From positions 124,001 through 188,000 of the forward strand of contig JAPZRF010000008.1 of NCBI GenBank assembly GCA_027531145.1: 64,000 bases of DNA. The letters are read 5' to 3'. Below the pieces are notes generated by a model. That model was not told where the DNA came from, searched no databases, and saw nothing but the letters and a program-made list of their open reading frames with translations. Of the stretch, positions 7,602 through 15,965 are shown in pieces. Made by a program: the position numbers and the translations under genes. Origin of the DNA: Brevundimonas sp. Lineage in GTDB: Bacteria; Pseudomonadota; Alphaproteobacteria; Caulobacterales; Caulobacteraceae. Every line of letters starts with the position of its first letter. Within the stretch, counting starts at the first letter, position 1.

Positions 7602-8220
7602 GCGGCCTACCCTGTGGATTGTCGCCGGTCCCAACGGGTCCGGCAAAAGCACCATCTACTCCATGATGTCGGCGCAGGAGCCGGCGGGTTCCATCTGGAT
7701 CATCAATCCGGACGAACTTTCCAGCCGCATCGAGCGGCAGGAGCAGCTCCCGCAGCAGGACGCCAACCTTGAGGCTGTGAAGCGTATCGAGCACTGGCTC
7801 TACGCCTCTGTTCACGCCCACCAGACGGTGGGGGTCGAAACGGTCCTCTCGACCGACAAGTATCGACGGCTCGTCCTTGAGGCCAAACGGCGCGGCTTTG
7901 TCGTCCGCATGATCTTCGTCTTCCTCAGCGATCCGCAATTGAACGTGGAGCGGGTCAGAATTCGCGTCCTTAAAGGAGGACACGATGTACCGGAGGATCG
8001 GATTCGATCCCGTTGGACCCGGTCTTTCGGGGAGCTGGCATGGCACCTCGGCCAGGCCGATCGGGTCGATGTGTTCGACAACTCCGGCGCTGAGCCGCGT
8101 CGGGTCATCACAAAGGACGGCGACGTTCTGAGCGTTTTCGAAACCCTGATCCCCGCCCTTGAGCATGCAATTCGGACGGCGTTCGGTGAAAGCGTTGAGG
8201 GGCTTGAACCGCCTGGCTAG
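7582..8220 (+). CDS. Zeta-toxin-family P-loop kinase
   Basis: A 212-residue P-loop protein of the zeta-toxin/AAA-33 type. The Walker A motif GPNGSGKST lies at about residues 16-24, IINPDELSSRIE (about 38-49) matches the NPDE-like segment of zeta kinases, and VGVETVLSTDKYRRLV (about 80-95) resembles the sugar-substrate region. Zeta toxins phosphorylate UDP-N-acetylglucosamine; chromosomal relatives of this short type are often of unproven toxicity. Start chosen is GTG 7582, the first in-frame start that directly precedes the conserved core and overlaps the upstream small gene by 20 bases. An upstream in-frame extension to 7498 would be translated from inside that gene and is unlikely. The 3' end overlaps ribF by 4 bases, convergent. 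Confidence 0.75.
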   Translation: MSGSPDRRPTLWIVAGPNGSGKSTIYSMMSAQEPAGSIWIINPDELSSRIERQEQLPQQDANLEAVKRIEHWLYASVHAHQTVGVETVLSTDKYRRLVLEAKRRGFVVRMIFVFLSDPQLNVERVRIRVLKGGHDVPEDRIRSRWTRSFGELAWHLGQADRVDVFDNSGAEPRRVITKDGDVLSVFETLIPALEHAIRTAFGESVEGLEPPG

Positions 8221-9146
8221 CCCAGCGCCGCCCGGGCCGCCTCGGCGTCGCGGGCGATCTGGGCCTTGAGGGCGTCGAGTCCGTCCAGCTTCGCCTCGCC
8301 GCGCAGGAAGGCGACCAGGTCGGTCTCGATCGTCTGGCCGTAGAGGTCCCCGTCGAAGTCGAACAGCCAGACCTCCAGCAGCGGGGTCTCCAGCGCATAC
8401 ATGGGCCGCACGCCCAGATTGGCGACGCCGTCGACGACCCGGCCGTCGGGCAGGCGTGTGCGGGTGGCGTAGACCCCGTAGGCGGGCCGCATGTAGTCGC
8501 CAAGGGCGACATTGGCCGTGGGCACGCCAATGGTGCGGCCCCGCTTGTCGCCATGGATCACCTCGCCGGCGATGGCGAAGGGGCGGCCGAGGATGGTGGC
8601 GGCGCGGGCCATGTCGCCGGCGTGGACCGCCTCGCGCACCGCGCTGGAGGATAGTTTCAGGCCGTCGGGATCATCGACGCGCGGGCAGACCCCGACGGTG
8701 AAGCCCAGCGCGGCACCGTCGCGGGCCAGCGACTCCGGCGACCCGGCGCGGCCCTTGCCATAGGTGAAGTCGAAGCCGACGGTGGCGTGGGCCAGGCCGA
8801 GGCCGTCGGCCAGCACCTCGCGGGCGAAGGCGTCCGGGCCGAGCGCCGCCATGTCGGCATCGAACGGCAGGAGGAACAGGGTCTCGACCCCGAGCGGCTC
8901 CAGCGCGCGGACCATCTGCGCCGGCGTCATCAGCCGGAACGGCGCGGCGTCCGGTTGGAAGAAGCGTCGGGGATGAGGATCGAAGCTAACCACCGACAGG
9001 GGCCGCTGCAGCCGGACCGCCGCCTCCGCCGCCGTGGCGATCACCGCCTGGTGGCCGCGGTGCACGCCGTCAAAGGCCCCGAGCGCGGCGGCGCTGCCGC
9101 GCAGGTCGGCGGGCAGGTCCTTCCACGAGCGGATCAGGCGCGTCAC
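8217..9146 (-). CDS. ribF: Bifunctional riboflavin kinase/FAD synthetase
   Basis: A 309-residue enzyme converting riboflavin to FMN and then to FAD. The N-terminal adenylyltransferase domain shows GAFDGVHRGH (about 23-32), the HIGH-like nucleotide site, and SSSAVREAV (about 165-173). The C-terminal flavokinase domain starts near residue 185 with GDKRGRTIGVPTANV (about 199-213), containing the phosphate-binding Gly-rich and PTAN motifs. Standard length, complete. It is downstream of a MaoC-type gene by 7 bases on the same strand, so likely co-transcribed. The enzymes making its substrate lie 17 kb away in the same window. Confidence 0.95.
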   Translation of the reverse strand: MTRLIRSWKDLPADLRGSAAALGAFDGVHRGHQAVIATAAEAAVRLQRPLSVVSFDPHPRRFFQPDAAPFRLMTPAQMVRALEPLGVETLFLLPFDADMAALGPDAFAREVLADGLGLAHATVGFDFTYGKGRAGSPESLARDGAALGFTVGVCPRVDDPDGLKLSSSAVREAVHAGDMARAATILGRPFAIAGEVIHGDKRGRTIGVPTANVALGDYMRPAYGVYATRTRLPDGRVVDGVANLGVRPMYALETPLLEVWLFDFDGDLYGQTIETDLVAFLRGEAKLDGLDALKAQIARDAEAARAALG

Positions 9147-9153
9147 GGCGGGC

Positions 9154-9615
9154 TCAGCGATTCTGCGGCTTCCGGCGTCGCGGCACCCGCACCACGGCGA
9201 TGCCGTCCATCACCAGCTTGTCCGCGGCGAACCCCTCGCAGTTCAGTTCGACGCGGGCGCTCTCCGGGTCAACCGCGATGACCGTGATACGAATGCGCAC
9301 CTGGTCGCCGATGCGCACCGGGAAGTGGAAGGCGAGGGTCTGGGACACATAGATCGACCCGGCACCGGGCAGGATAGTGCCGACCACGGCGGACCCGAAG
9401 GCGGCCGAGAGAAGGCCATGGGCGATGCGCCCGCGGTAGGCGGTGCGGGCGGCGTAAGCCTCGTCGAGGTGGACCGGATTGAAGTCGTCCGAGGCCTCGG
9501 CGAAAAGCCGGATGCGGTCCTCGGTGACGTCCACGATCTTCTCGGCGGCCATGCCGACGTGGAGCTCCTCCAGGATATAGCCGCCGGAGGGATGCGCGTG
9601 CGCGAGTTCGGTCAT
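9154..9615 (-). CDS. MaoC-like hotdog-fold dehydratase
   Basis: A 153-residue MaoC/R-hydratase-type protein. It has the hydratase signature FAEASDDFNPVHLDEAYAA (about 39-57) with the catalytic Asp and His, followed by GRIAHGLLSAAFGSAVVG (about 65-82). Such proteins hydrate 2-enoyl-CoA to R-3-hydroxyacyl-CoA. The true substrate is unknown. The N-terminal GYILEELHVGM is typical of the short single-domain class. It lies 7 bases upstream of ribF in the same direction; the pairing suggests shared transcription rather than shared pathway. Confidence 0.85.
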   Translation of the reverse strand: MTELAHAHPSGGYILEELHVGMAAEKIVDVTEDRIRLFAEASDDFNPVHLDEAYAARTAYRGRIAHGLLSAAFGSAVVGTILPGAGSIYVSQTLAFHFPVRIGDQVRIRITVIAVDPESARVELNCEGFAADKLVMDGIAVVRVPRRRKPQNR

Positions 9616-9653
9616 CGCCGGGCTTTAGCGGGCGGGGCGGCGCTTGGCGAGCC

Positions 9654-10523
9654 TCACCAGACGAGGTCCAGCATGGCGTAGCGGGCATGGGCACCTTCAG
9701 CGGCGAGAAGGGCTTCGGCCCGGGCCACGTCTACCCGACCGTCCGCGCCGCGGGCGAGATCGCCATGGATACCCGAGGCCACGAACAGGCAGTCTAGCCC
9801 CTGGCCGTTGGCTCCCAGCACATCGGTGACCACGCCATCGCCAATGCACAGGATGCGCGACCGATCGACCGGTCCGCCGGCCAGCCGCCCCGCGTCGGCC
9901 AGGGCCAGGTCATAGATCCGGGCGAAGGGCTTGCCGGCCATGACTACCAGGCCGCCCAGAGACTCATAGAGGTCTGCCAGGGCCCCGGCGCAGTAAATCA
10001 TCCGGTCGCCGCGCTGCACGACGCGATCGGGGTTGGCGCAGATCAGCTCCAGCCCGCGCGCTGCCGCCGGGGCCAGACGGTCGCGGTAGTCCTCGGGGGT
10101 GTCGACCTCGTCGTCATTCGGTCCGGTGACCGAGATAAAGTGGGCGGTATCTGTATCGTCGGTCGGGATGACGCCGGTGCCGGCGTAGAGCGGCGCGTCG
10201 CGCTCCGGCCCAATCAGCCAGGCCGGTCCCGGCGCGCGTCTGGTCAGTTCGGCGCGGGTAGCGTCGCCAGAGGTGACGAAGCCGCGCCATGCTGACCGCG
10301 GCACGCCGAGCGCGTCCAGCTGGGCCAACACGTCGCTGGCCGGCCGCGGCGAGTTGGAGATCAGCACCACATGACCGCCGCCGGCGTTGAAGCGGGTCAG
10401 TGCTTCACAGGCTTCTGGCCAGGACTCGCGTCCATTATGGATCACGCCCCAGACGTCGCAGAACAGGATGTCATAGTCGGCGGCGATGACGCCGAGGCCG
10501 TCGAGGGCGGAAAGCTGGGTCAT
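9654..10523 (-). CDS. TIGR01459-family HAD-type hydrolase
   Basis: A 289-residue haloacid-dehalogenase-superfamily protein of the NagD/PGP-like subclass. FCDVWGVIHNG (about 21-31) is the DxD-type motif I with the nucleophile Asp, HVVLISNSPRPASDV (about 50-64) carries the motif II Ser/Asn region, and ILCIGDGVVTDVLGANGQGL (about 230-249) is motif III/IV with the GDGxxTD metal site. Proteins of this family are frequent in alphaproteobacteria; the substrate is unknown. ATG 10523 (MTQLSALDG) is preferred to 10550 because homologous N-termini begin just before the FCDVWG core. It lies 37 bases after tipF on the same strand. Confidence 0.88.
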   Translation of the reverse strand: MTQLSALDGLGVIAADYDILFCDVWGVIHNGRESWPEACEALTRFNAGGGHVVLISNSPRPASDVLAQLDALGVPRSAWRGFVTSGDATRAELTRRAPGPAWLIGPERDAPLYAGTGVIPTDDTDTAHFISVTGPNDDEVDTPEDYRDRLAPAAARGLELICANPDRVVQRGDRMIYCAGALADLYESLGGLVVMAGKPFARIYDLALADAGRLAGGPVDRSRILCIGDGVVTDVLGANGQGLDCLFVASGIHGDLARGADGRVDVARAEALLAAEGAHARYAMLDLVW

Positions 10524-10560
10524 GGGGCGCAGATAGGTGCTCGCGTCCACCGGGTCGAGA

Positions 10561-11835
10561 TCAGCCGTAACGGCGCCGCTGCTCGGCGCTGCGCAGGGTA
10601 GAGCGCAGGAAGTCCGAGGGCGGATCAGTCTCGGCCAGGACCTGTTCCTTGATCGCGCGCGGCTCGCCGAACAGGTGGCCCTGGCCGAATGTCACATCCA
10701 GCTCGAGGATGTCGATGACCTGACGCTCGGTCTCGACCTTCTCGGCGATCAGCTGCACGCCGTAACGCTCGGTCAGGGCGGCGAAGTCGGCTGCCCGGAT
10801 GTCGGGCATGGAGGGCAGGGGGGCCGCGCCGTCGAGGTCGAGCAGCTGCTCGACCAGCAGCTCCGCCGCCACCTTGATGAAGCGCACATCGGAGCGCTGC
10901 AGGTCGGCGAAGTCGAGGTCCAGCGTCTGCACCTTGTCCAGCGAGAAGCGGAATCCGAGGTCCGCCAGCTTGGCCATGTTGCGCGCCTCGACGGCACCGC
11001 GCGCGTCGAAGGTGGCCTGGCCGAGCTCGAAGATCAGCGACTGGCCGAGGTCGCGGTTCTGGCTGAGGAAGGCCAGGAACTCCGGGAAGAAGGTCTCGTC
11101 GCCGAGCGAGGTCAGGGAGATGTTGCAGAATACCCCGACCTTGCGATCCTGACGTGACAGCCGACGCACGATCTGGGCGCAACGGAACAGCAGCAGATTG
11201 TCGATGGCCGGCAGCAGGCCCTCGCCCTCGGCCAGCGACAGGTACTCGGCCGGCATCATGATCCGCCCCGAGGCGTCGCGCAGTCGGGTGAAACTCTCGT
11301 AGAAGATGGTCCGGCGCTGGGGCAATGTGACGACAGGCTGAAGGTAGAGATCCACCCGGTTCTCGGTCAGGGCCTCGTGCACGGTTTGCAGCAGGGCGTT
11401 GGACTGCTGGCGCTTGCGCCCCTCGGCGCTGCGCGGGTCTTGAAGCGGGGCCACAGCCAGTCGCGCCTCGATCGAGTCGCTCATCTGCTGGACGAGGTCC
11501 TCAAGGATGCGCACCTCGCCGGTGAGCGTTTCGGTCTGGGTCAGGGCGCCCTTCTCGATGGCCTCGGTGAGGTCGCTGACAGCCCCCTGGGTGGCGTCCA
11601 GCGCATCGGCCAGCAGCCGGTGCGCCTCGCGCAGCTGGTCGAGGTCGCGGCGCAGGGCACGGGCGCTCAAGGCCTGGGTCACGAGGGCATGCAGGGCGGC
11701 GAGCGTACCCATCGCCCCCAGCGCTCCGGCCACGAAGGCACCCCCGCCGAGGCCCGCGCGCCACAGGGCGGCCCCCGCTGTCAAGGACAGAAAGACGTAG
11801 CCGCAAAAAAGGAACAGCTGGATCAGACTGCGCAT
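10561..11835 (-). CDS. tipF: TipF-like EAL-domain flagellar positioning protein
   Basis: A 424-residue protein with two N-terminal hydrophobic segments (about 4-22 and 30-52), a coiled-coil stretch (about 60-120, ALRRDLDQLREAHRLL onward), and a C-terminal EAL domain (about 155-410). This is the layout of Caulobacter TipF, a c-di-GMP receptor that localises with TipN and directs flagellar assembly to the new pole. The domain is catalytically degenerate: the EAL signature is YESFTRLRD and the late IAEGVET motif reads IAEKVETER. That fits a binder and not a phosphodiesterase. Start at 11835 (MRSLIQLFLFCGY) is chosen because it puts the membrane segments at the N-terminus. It diverges from an SDR gene across a 105-base gap with two GANTC sites. 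Confidence 0.8.
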   Translation of the reverse strand: MRSLIQLFLFCGYVFLSLTAGAALWRAGLGGGAFVAGALGAMGTLAALHALVTQALSARALRRDLDQLREAHRLLADALDATQGAVSDLTEAIEKGALTQTETLTGEVRILEDLVQQMSDSIEARLAVAPLQDPRSAEGRKRQQSNALLQTVHEALTENRVDLYLQPVVTLPQRRTIFYESFTRLRDASGRIMMPAEYLSLAEGEGLLPAIDNLLLFRCAQIVRRLSRQDRKVGVFCNISLTSLGDETFFPEFLAFLSQNRDLGQSLIFELGQATFDARGAVEARNMAKLADLGFRFSLDKVQTLDLDFADLQRSDVRFIKVAAELLVEQLLDLDGAAPLPSMPDIRAADFAALTERYGVQLIAEKVETERQVIDILELDVTFGQGHLFGEPRAIKEQVLAETDPPSDFLRSTLRSAEQRRRYG

Positions 11836-11940
11836 CAACGACGGTCGGGCCTTCCCTGGAAGGATTCGAGACAGTATCCGACGAGAATCACCCGGCCGCC
11901 AGCGCCGAGGTTCATTGACGCAAGGGAAGGACGCCACCGC
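11836..11940. promoter_or_regulatory. Divergent tipF/SDR promoter region with two GANTC sites
   Basis: This 105-base gap separates the divergent tipF and SDR start codons. It holds GATTC at 11863-11867 and GAATC at 11884-11888, both GANTC sites, the target of the cell-cycle methyltransferase CcrM in Caulobacterales. No CtrA TTAA-N7-TTAA box is visible. Regulatory meaning is inferred. Confidence 0.4.
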
Positions 11941-12711
11941 ATGCAGCTCTTCGATCTCACCGGCAAGTCGGCCATCATCACCGGCTCCTCGCGCGGCATC
12001 GGCAAGGCCATCGCCGAGCGGCTGGCGGAGCATGGTGCCCAGGTGGTGATCTCTTCACGCAAGGCCGGCCCCTGCGAGGAGGTGGCCGCCGAGATCAACG
12101 CCCGCTACGGCCCCGGCCGCGCCATCGCCGTGCCGGCCAACATCGCCGAGAAGGCCGACCTGCAGCGACTCGTCGACGAGACCAACGCCGCCTTCGGCAA
12201 GATCGACATCCTGGTCTGCAACGCGGCGTCGAACCCATATGCCGGGCCGATGGGCGGGATCACCGATGACCAGTTCAACAAGATCCTGCAGAACAATGTC
12301 ATCTCGAACCACTGGCTGATCCAGATGGCGGCACCGCAGATGCTGGAGCGGCGCGACGGGTCGATCATCATCGTCTCATCGATCGGCGGGTTGCGCGGCA
12401 ACGCCCTGATCGGGGCCTACAATGTGTCCAAGGCGGCCGACATGCAGCTGGCGCGAAATCTGGCCGTCGAGTGGGGACCGTCGAATGTCCGCGTCAATTG
12501 CATCGCGCCCGGCCTCGTGCAGACCGACTTCGCCAAGTACCTCTGGGAGAACCCCGAGATCCTCAAGACCGTGACCGAGCCGGCACCGCTGAAGCGTATC
12601 GGCCAGCCGCACGAGATCGCCGGCGCGGCAGTCTATCTGGCCTCGCCCGCCTCGACGTTCATGACCGGCCAGACCCTGGTGGTGGACGGCGGCGTTACCA
12701 TCGCATGGTGA
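11941..12711 (+). CDS. SDR-family oxidoreductase
   Basis: A 256-residue classical short-chain dehydrogenase. TGSSRGIGKAIA (about 13-24) is the NAD(P) Gly-rich motif, CNAASNP (about 92-98) the NNAG-equivalent, SSIGGLRG plus YNVSK (about 142-164) the catalytic Ser, Tyr and Lys. The C-terminal TGQTLVVDGG is typical. The Arg after TGSS suggests NADP(H) preference, which is an inference. The substrate is unknown. The start at 11941 directly precedes MQLFDLTGKSAII, the family's usual first strand. Its last codons overlap the ATG of the next gene (ATGGTGA), so the two are translationally coupled. Confidence 0.88.
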   Translation: MQLFDLTGKSAIITGSSRGIGKAIAERLAEHGAQVVISSRKAGPCEEVAAEINARYGPGRAIAVPANIAEKADLQRLVDETNAAFGKIDILVCNAASNPYAGPMGGITDDQFNKILQNNVISNHWLIQMAAPQMLERRDGSIIIVSSIGGLRGNALIGAYNVSKAADMQLARNLAVEWGPSNVRVNCIAPGLVQTDFAKYLWENPEILKTVTEPAPLKRIGQPHEIAGAAVYLASPASTFMTGQTLVVDGGVTIAW

Positions 12712-13628
12712 AGCCCGGCCTGCGGCGCGATCTGGTCTGGCGGCTGGAGGCGGCTGGCTTCGCCCTGTTCATCGGCCTGATGCGGCTGATCGGACTGGAG
12801 GCCGCCTCGGCCTTCGGCGGCGGCCTGCTGCGCGCGCTCGGCCCGCGCACAGGCACGCACCGGACGGTGATAGGCAACCTGCAGCTGGCCTTCCCGGAAA
12901 TGGATCCGGAGGCGCGGGAGACGCTGGCTCGCGACGCCTGGGAGCAGACCGGCCGCACCTTCGCCGAGACGGCGGTGATGGACCGCCTCACGCCGGCGTC
13001 CGGGCGTATCGAGATCGAAGGGCTGGAACGGCTGTACGCGGTTCGCGACTCTGGCCGACCGGTGGTGTTCGTCTCGGGGCACCTGGCCAATTTCGAGGTG
13101 ATGCCCGCCTGTATCCTCGCCGCCGGGGTGCCGTGCCAGATCACCTACCGCGCCGCCAACAACCCCTATGTTGACGCCCAGATCCGGGCCGCCCGGGCGC
13201 GCTATGGCGTACGCCTGTTTGCGCCCAAGGGTGCGGATGGCGCGCGCGAGATGCTGGCCGGGATGGCGCGCGGCGAGTCCGTGGCCCTGATGAACGACCA
13301 GAAGTTCTCGGAGGGGCCCGAGGTCGAGTTCTTCGGGCATCCGGTTAACGCCGCGCCCGGTCCGACCCGTCTGGCGTTGAAGCATGGCACGGTGCTGCAG
13401 CCGATGTCGGTGCAGCGCCTGCCCGGCGTTCGGTTCCGGTTGACCGTGCATGAACCTATTCCGGTAGGCGGGTCCGGGGACCGCGCCGAGGACATCCGCC
13501 GCGGGGTTCAGGCGGTGACGCGTTTTGTCGAGGATCGCGTGCGCGAGGCCCCGGCCGACTGGTTCTGGGTGCACAGGCGCTGGCCCGACCGGGTGTACGC
13601 CTGCCTCACCGAAATCAGTCCAGATTAA
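12705..13628 (+). CDS. LpxL/HtrB-type lysophospholipid (lipid A) acyltransferase
   Basis: A 307-residue membrane-associated acyltransferase. It has one N-terminal hydrophobic segment (about 14-32), the HxxxxD/E catalytic motif as HLANFE (about 121-126), and MNDQKFSEG with FFGHPV (about 197-213), matching the lipid A late acyltransferase family. It may add a secondary acyl chain to Kdo-lipid A or acylate another lipid; the exact acceptor is not evident. The start overlaps the SDR stop by 7 bases. The 3' end overlaps a convergent response-regulator gene by 14 bases. The main LPS operon is 7 kb away. Confidence 0.85.
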   Translation: MVKPGLRRDLVWRLEAAGFALFIGLMRLIGLEAASAFGGGLLRALGPRTGTHRTVIGNLQLAFPEMDPEARETLARDAWEQTGRTFAETAVMDRLTPASGRIEIEGLERLYAVRDSGRPVVFVSGHLANFEVMPACILAAGVPCQITYRAANNPYVDAQIRAARARYGVRLFAPKGADGAREMLAGMARGESVALMNDQKFSEGPEVEFFGHPVNAAPGPTRLALKHGTVLQPMSVQRLPGVRFRLTVHEPIPVGGSGDRAEDIRRGVQAVTRFVEDRVREAPADWFWVHRRWPDRVYACLTEISPD

Positions 13629-14121
13629 GGTAGCGCTGGTCCTCCGCACGGCGCCAGGGGCCGAGATAGTCGGCCCGGTTCACCCGCCGGCGGCATGGCC
13701 CGAAGTAGGCATCAGTGCGTATGAACGGACGGGGCCTCAGGATCACGGCCTCCAGCCGCGCCATCACCGAGCGGGCGGTCAGGGGTTTGACCACGAACTC
13801 GTTCACGCCCGCATCGCGCGCCTCGTTGACGCGGCGGCGCTCTGCATGGCCCGTCATCATGATGATGGGCATGAAGGGATTGGGACTGTCGGCGCTGTTG
13901 CGCACCAGTCGGGTGAACGCCACCCCGTCGAGGGGCACCATGTTGAAGTCAATCAGCGCCAGGTCCGCCGGGAAGGTCGCCAGGGCCCGGTACGCATCGG
14001 CCCCGTCGATGGTCTCGCGGATCGTTTCTGCGCCCGCCGACCTCAGCATGGTCGTCAGGATGTCGCGCATCTGGGAGCTGTCGTCGGAGATGAGGATCTT
14101 GAAGGGTTTCAGGTCCGCCAT
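13615..14121 (-). CDS. Stand-alone CheY-like response regulator
   Basis: A 168-residue single receiver domain with a short C-terminal tail. ILISDDSSQMRDI (about 9-21) gives the acidic pair, LALIDFNMVPLDG (about 54-66) has the phospho-acceptor Asp, MMTGHAE (about 88-94) the conserved Thr, and FVVKPLTARSV (about 108-118) the Lys. The tail (RPRPFIRTDAYFGPCRRR, about 129-146) is basic and resembles that of alphaproteobacterial stand-alone regulators of motility or stress circuits. No output domain or partner kinase is nearby. It follows DUF2093 and xseA on the same strand. Confidence 0.88.
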   Translation of the reverse strand: MADLKPFKILISDDSSQMRDILTTMLRSAGAETIRETIDGADAYRALATFPADLALIDFNMVPLDGVAFTRLVRNSADSPNPFMPIIMMTGHAERRRVNEARDAGVNEFVVKPLTARSVMARLEAVILRPRPFIRTDAYFGPCRRRVNRADYLGPWRRAEDQRYLNLD

Positions 14122-14177
14122 GGTCGAATCTTTGGCCGCCGAAGCTGGAATGTTGGTGCCTCTCGGTGCGGTGTAGC

Positions 14178-14384
14178 TCAGAAACGCCCGAGACGCGAAA
14201 GAGCCTCGTCAGGCCCGGCGTAGGGCTCTTGTCGACTGGCGCTCCAGTACCGCAAGGTTTCCAGGGGAATGATCCGGCCGCTCACGGCGCAGCGGACGTG
14301 CCGGCCTGGGCGCAGGACCACGAACTCGCCATCACCATAATGCAGCTGGGCCTCGGCAGAGGCGTCGGGGGGGGAGCCGGTCAT
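14178..14384 (-). CDS. DUF2093 domain protein
   Basis: A 68-residue protein matching DUF2093, a small family largely restricted to alphaproteobacteria. The sequence shows LHYGDGEFVVLRPGRHVRCA (about 14-33) and IPLETLRYWSASRQEPYAG (about 39-57), which are the family's conserved blocks. The central CAVSGRIIPL looks like a small zinc-ribbon remnant with a single Cys. Function unknown. It lies 29 bases after xseA in the same direction, a linkage that recurs in this class and suggests co-transcription. Confidence 0.85.
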   Translation of the reverse strand: MTGSPPDASAEAQLHYGDGEFVVLRPGRHVRCAVSGRIIPLETLRYWSASRQEPYAGPDEALSRLGRF

Positions 14385-14413
14385 CGCGGCACCCTACCTC
14401 GCCAATGCCCATG

Positions 14414-15880
14414 CTAGAATAGCCGTCCCTGATCGGAAGGCTTCGTAGCGGCCGCAGCGGGACGTCGCTCCCGCGGCTTCGGCGGCTGCCCGTCCTCGAC
14501 GCGCGCCGCCCGGGCACCGTCCGCGAACACCAGTCGCAGACTGTCGCCCGCGGACAGGTCGGCCGCCCGTCGCACGAGCTGGCCGTCAACCGCGTGGATG
14601 CGGGCGAAGCCGTGGTCCAGCGGCCTGTCCGGATTGAGACTCTCCAGCAGGCGTCCGGTGCGCGCCAGCCTGTCGGCTTCACGGTTCGGAACGCGGGCCA
14701 GAGCGACCGCGAGGCGACGATGCAGTTCCTGCAGACGCTCCTGTGACCGGCCCAGCTGCCGTCCGGCCGCCGAGGGGGTCAGCCGGGCGGTCACGCGCAG
14801 CAGGTCGCGTTCATGTGCGGCCACATTTCGCCCGAGGGCGGCACCGAGGCGGCTGGCGACGAGGTCGAAGCGCTGCTGTGGCAAGGCCAGCAGGTCCTCC
14901 GGCCGGGGCGGCAGGCCACGTGAGGCGGCGCGCAGCGCGGTTCGTCGGTCCTCCACCAGCCGTCCGGCGGCCCGGGTCAGACGCCGGTCCAGCTCGGCCG
15001 TGGCCGCTCCCAGATCGGTCAGCACCGGCGTGGCCATCTCGGCGGCCCCGGTCGGGGTCGGTGCCCGCCGGTCCGAGACGAAATCGATCAGGGTGGTGTC
15101 GGTCTCATGGCCGACGGCCGAGATTATCGGCACGCTCGCCGCGGCGAGCGTCCGGGCCAGCGCCTCGTCATTGAAGGGCCAGAGATCCTCGACCGAGCCG
15201 CCGCCCCGGGCCACGATGACCACGTCCGGGCGCGGAATCGGGCCGTCCGCCGGCAGGGCGTCGAAGCCGCGCACCGCCGCGGCCACCTGGGCCGCGGCTA
15301 CCTCGCCCTGGACCACGCAAGGCCACACGATCACCCGGCAGGGCCAGCGTTCGGCGATCCGGTGCAGGATGTCCCTCACCACCGCGCCGGTCGGGCTGGT
15401 GATGACCCCGATGGTCGTGGGGAAGGCAGGCAGGGGCCGCTTGCGGGCGGGCTCGAACAGGCCTTCGTCGCGCAGACGCGCCTTCAGCCGCTCCAGCTGG
15501 GCCAGCAGGGCACCGGCACCTGCCGCTTCCATCGTCTCGACGACGATCTGGTAGCTAGACCGCGCCGGATAGCTGGTGATCTTGCCGGTGACGATCACTT
15601 CAAGCCCGGTTTCCGGCTGGACGCCGAGGCCGCGCACCTGCCCCTTCCAGACCACGCCGTCGATGGCGGCCTTGTCGTCTTTCAGCGTCAGATAGACGTG
15701 GCCCGAGCCGTGCCGGTTGACCTTGGACACTTCACCGCGCAACCGCACATGGCCGAAGCGGTCCTCCAGCGTCCGCTTCAGGGCGAAGGACAGCTCGGAG
15801 ATCGACAGCGGCGGATTGTTGTCCCGGGCCGCCGCCGGCGGTTCGGCCGGACCTTCGAAGACATGGGAGTCGGAGGGCAT
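14414..15880 (-). CDS. xseA: Exodeoxyribonuclease VII large subunit
   Basis: A 488-residue large subunit of exonuclease VII, which with XseB degrades single-stranded DNA into acid-soluble oligomers. An N-terminal OB-fold lies at about 25-125 ([20 protein letters not shown]). The catalytic domain (about 150-345) has [17 protein letters not shown] and [20 protein letters not shown] long helical region follows, then a C-terminal segment with [13 protein letters not shown]. The extreme C-terminus, after a Pro/Ala-rich linker, ends QGRLF, which fits the QxxLF pattern of beta-clamp binding peptides (inference). The xseB gene is not in the window. Divergent from purD. Confidence 0.96.
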   Translation of the reverse strand: MPSDSHVFEGPAEPPAAARDNNPPLSISELSFALKRTLEDRFGHVRLRGEVSKVNRHGSGHVYLTLKDDKAAIDGVVWKGQVRGLGVQPETGLEVIVTGKITSYPARSSYQIVVETMEAAGAGALLAQLERLKARLRDEGLFEPARKRPLPAFPTTIGVITSPTGAVVRDILHRIAERWPCRVIVWPCVVQGEVAAAQVAAAVRGFDALPADGPIPRPDVVIVARGGGSVEDLWPFNDEALARTLAAASVPIISAVGHETDTTLIDFVSDRRAPTPTGAAEMATPVLTDLGAATAELDRRLTRAAGRLVEDRRTALRAASRGLPPRPEDLLALPQQRFDLVASRLGAALGRNVAAHERDLLRVTARLTPSAAGRQLGRSQERLQELHRRLAVALARVPNREADRLARTGRLLESLNPDRPLDHGFARIHAVDGQLVRRAADLSAGDSLRLVFADGARAARVEDGQPPKPRERRPAAAATKPSDQGRLF

Positions 15881-15965
15881 TGCTGGATGCTAGCGGGCGC
15901 GGGCGGCGGGTGAAACCCGACGTCGCCGCCTTGACCGCCCGGGTGCCGCGCGTCATTGCCGCGCC

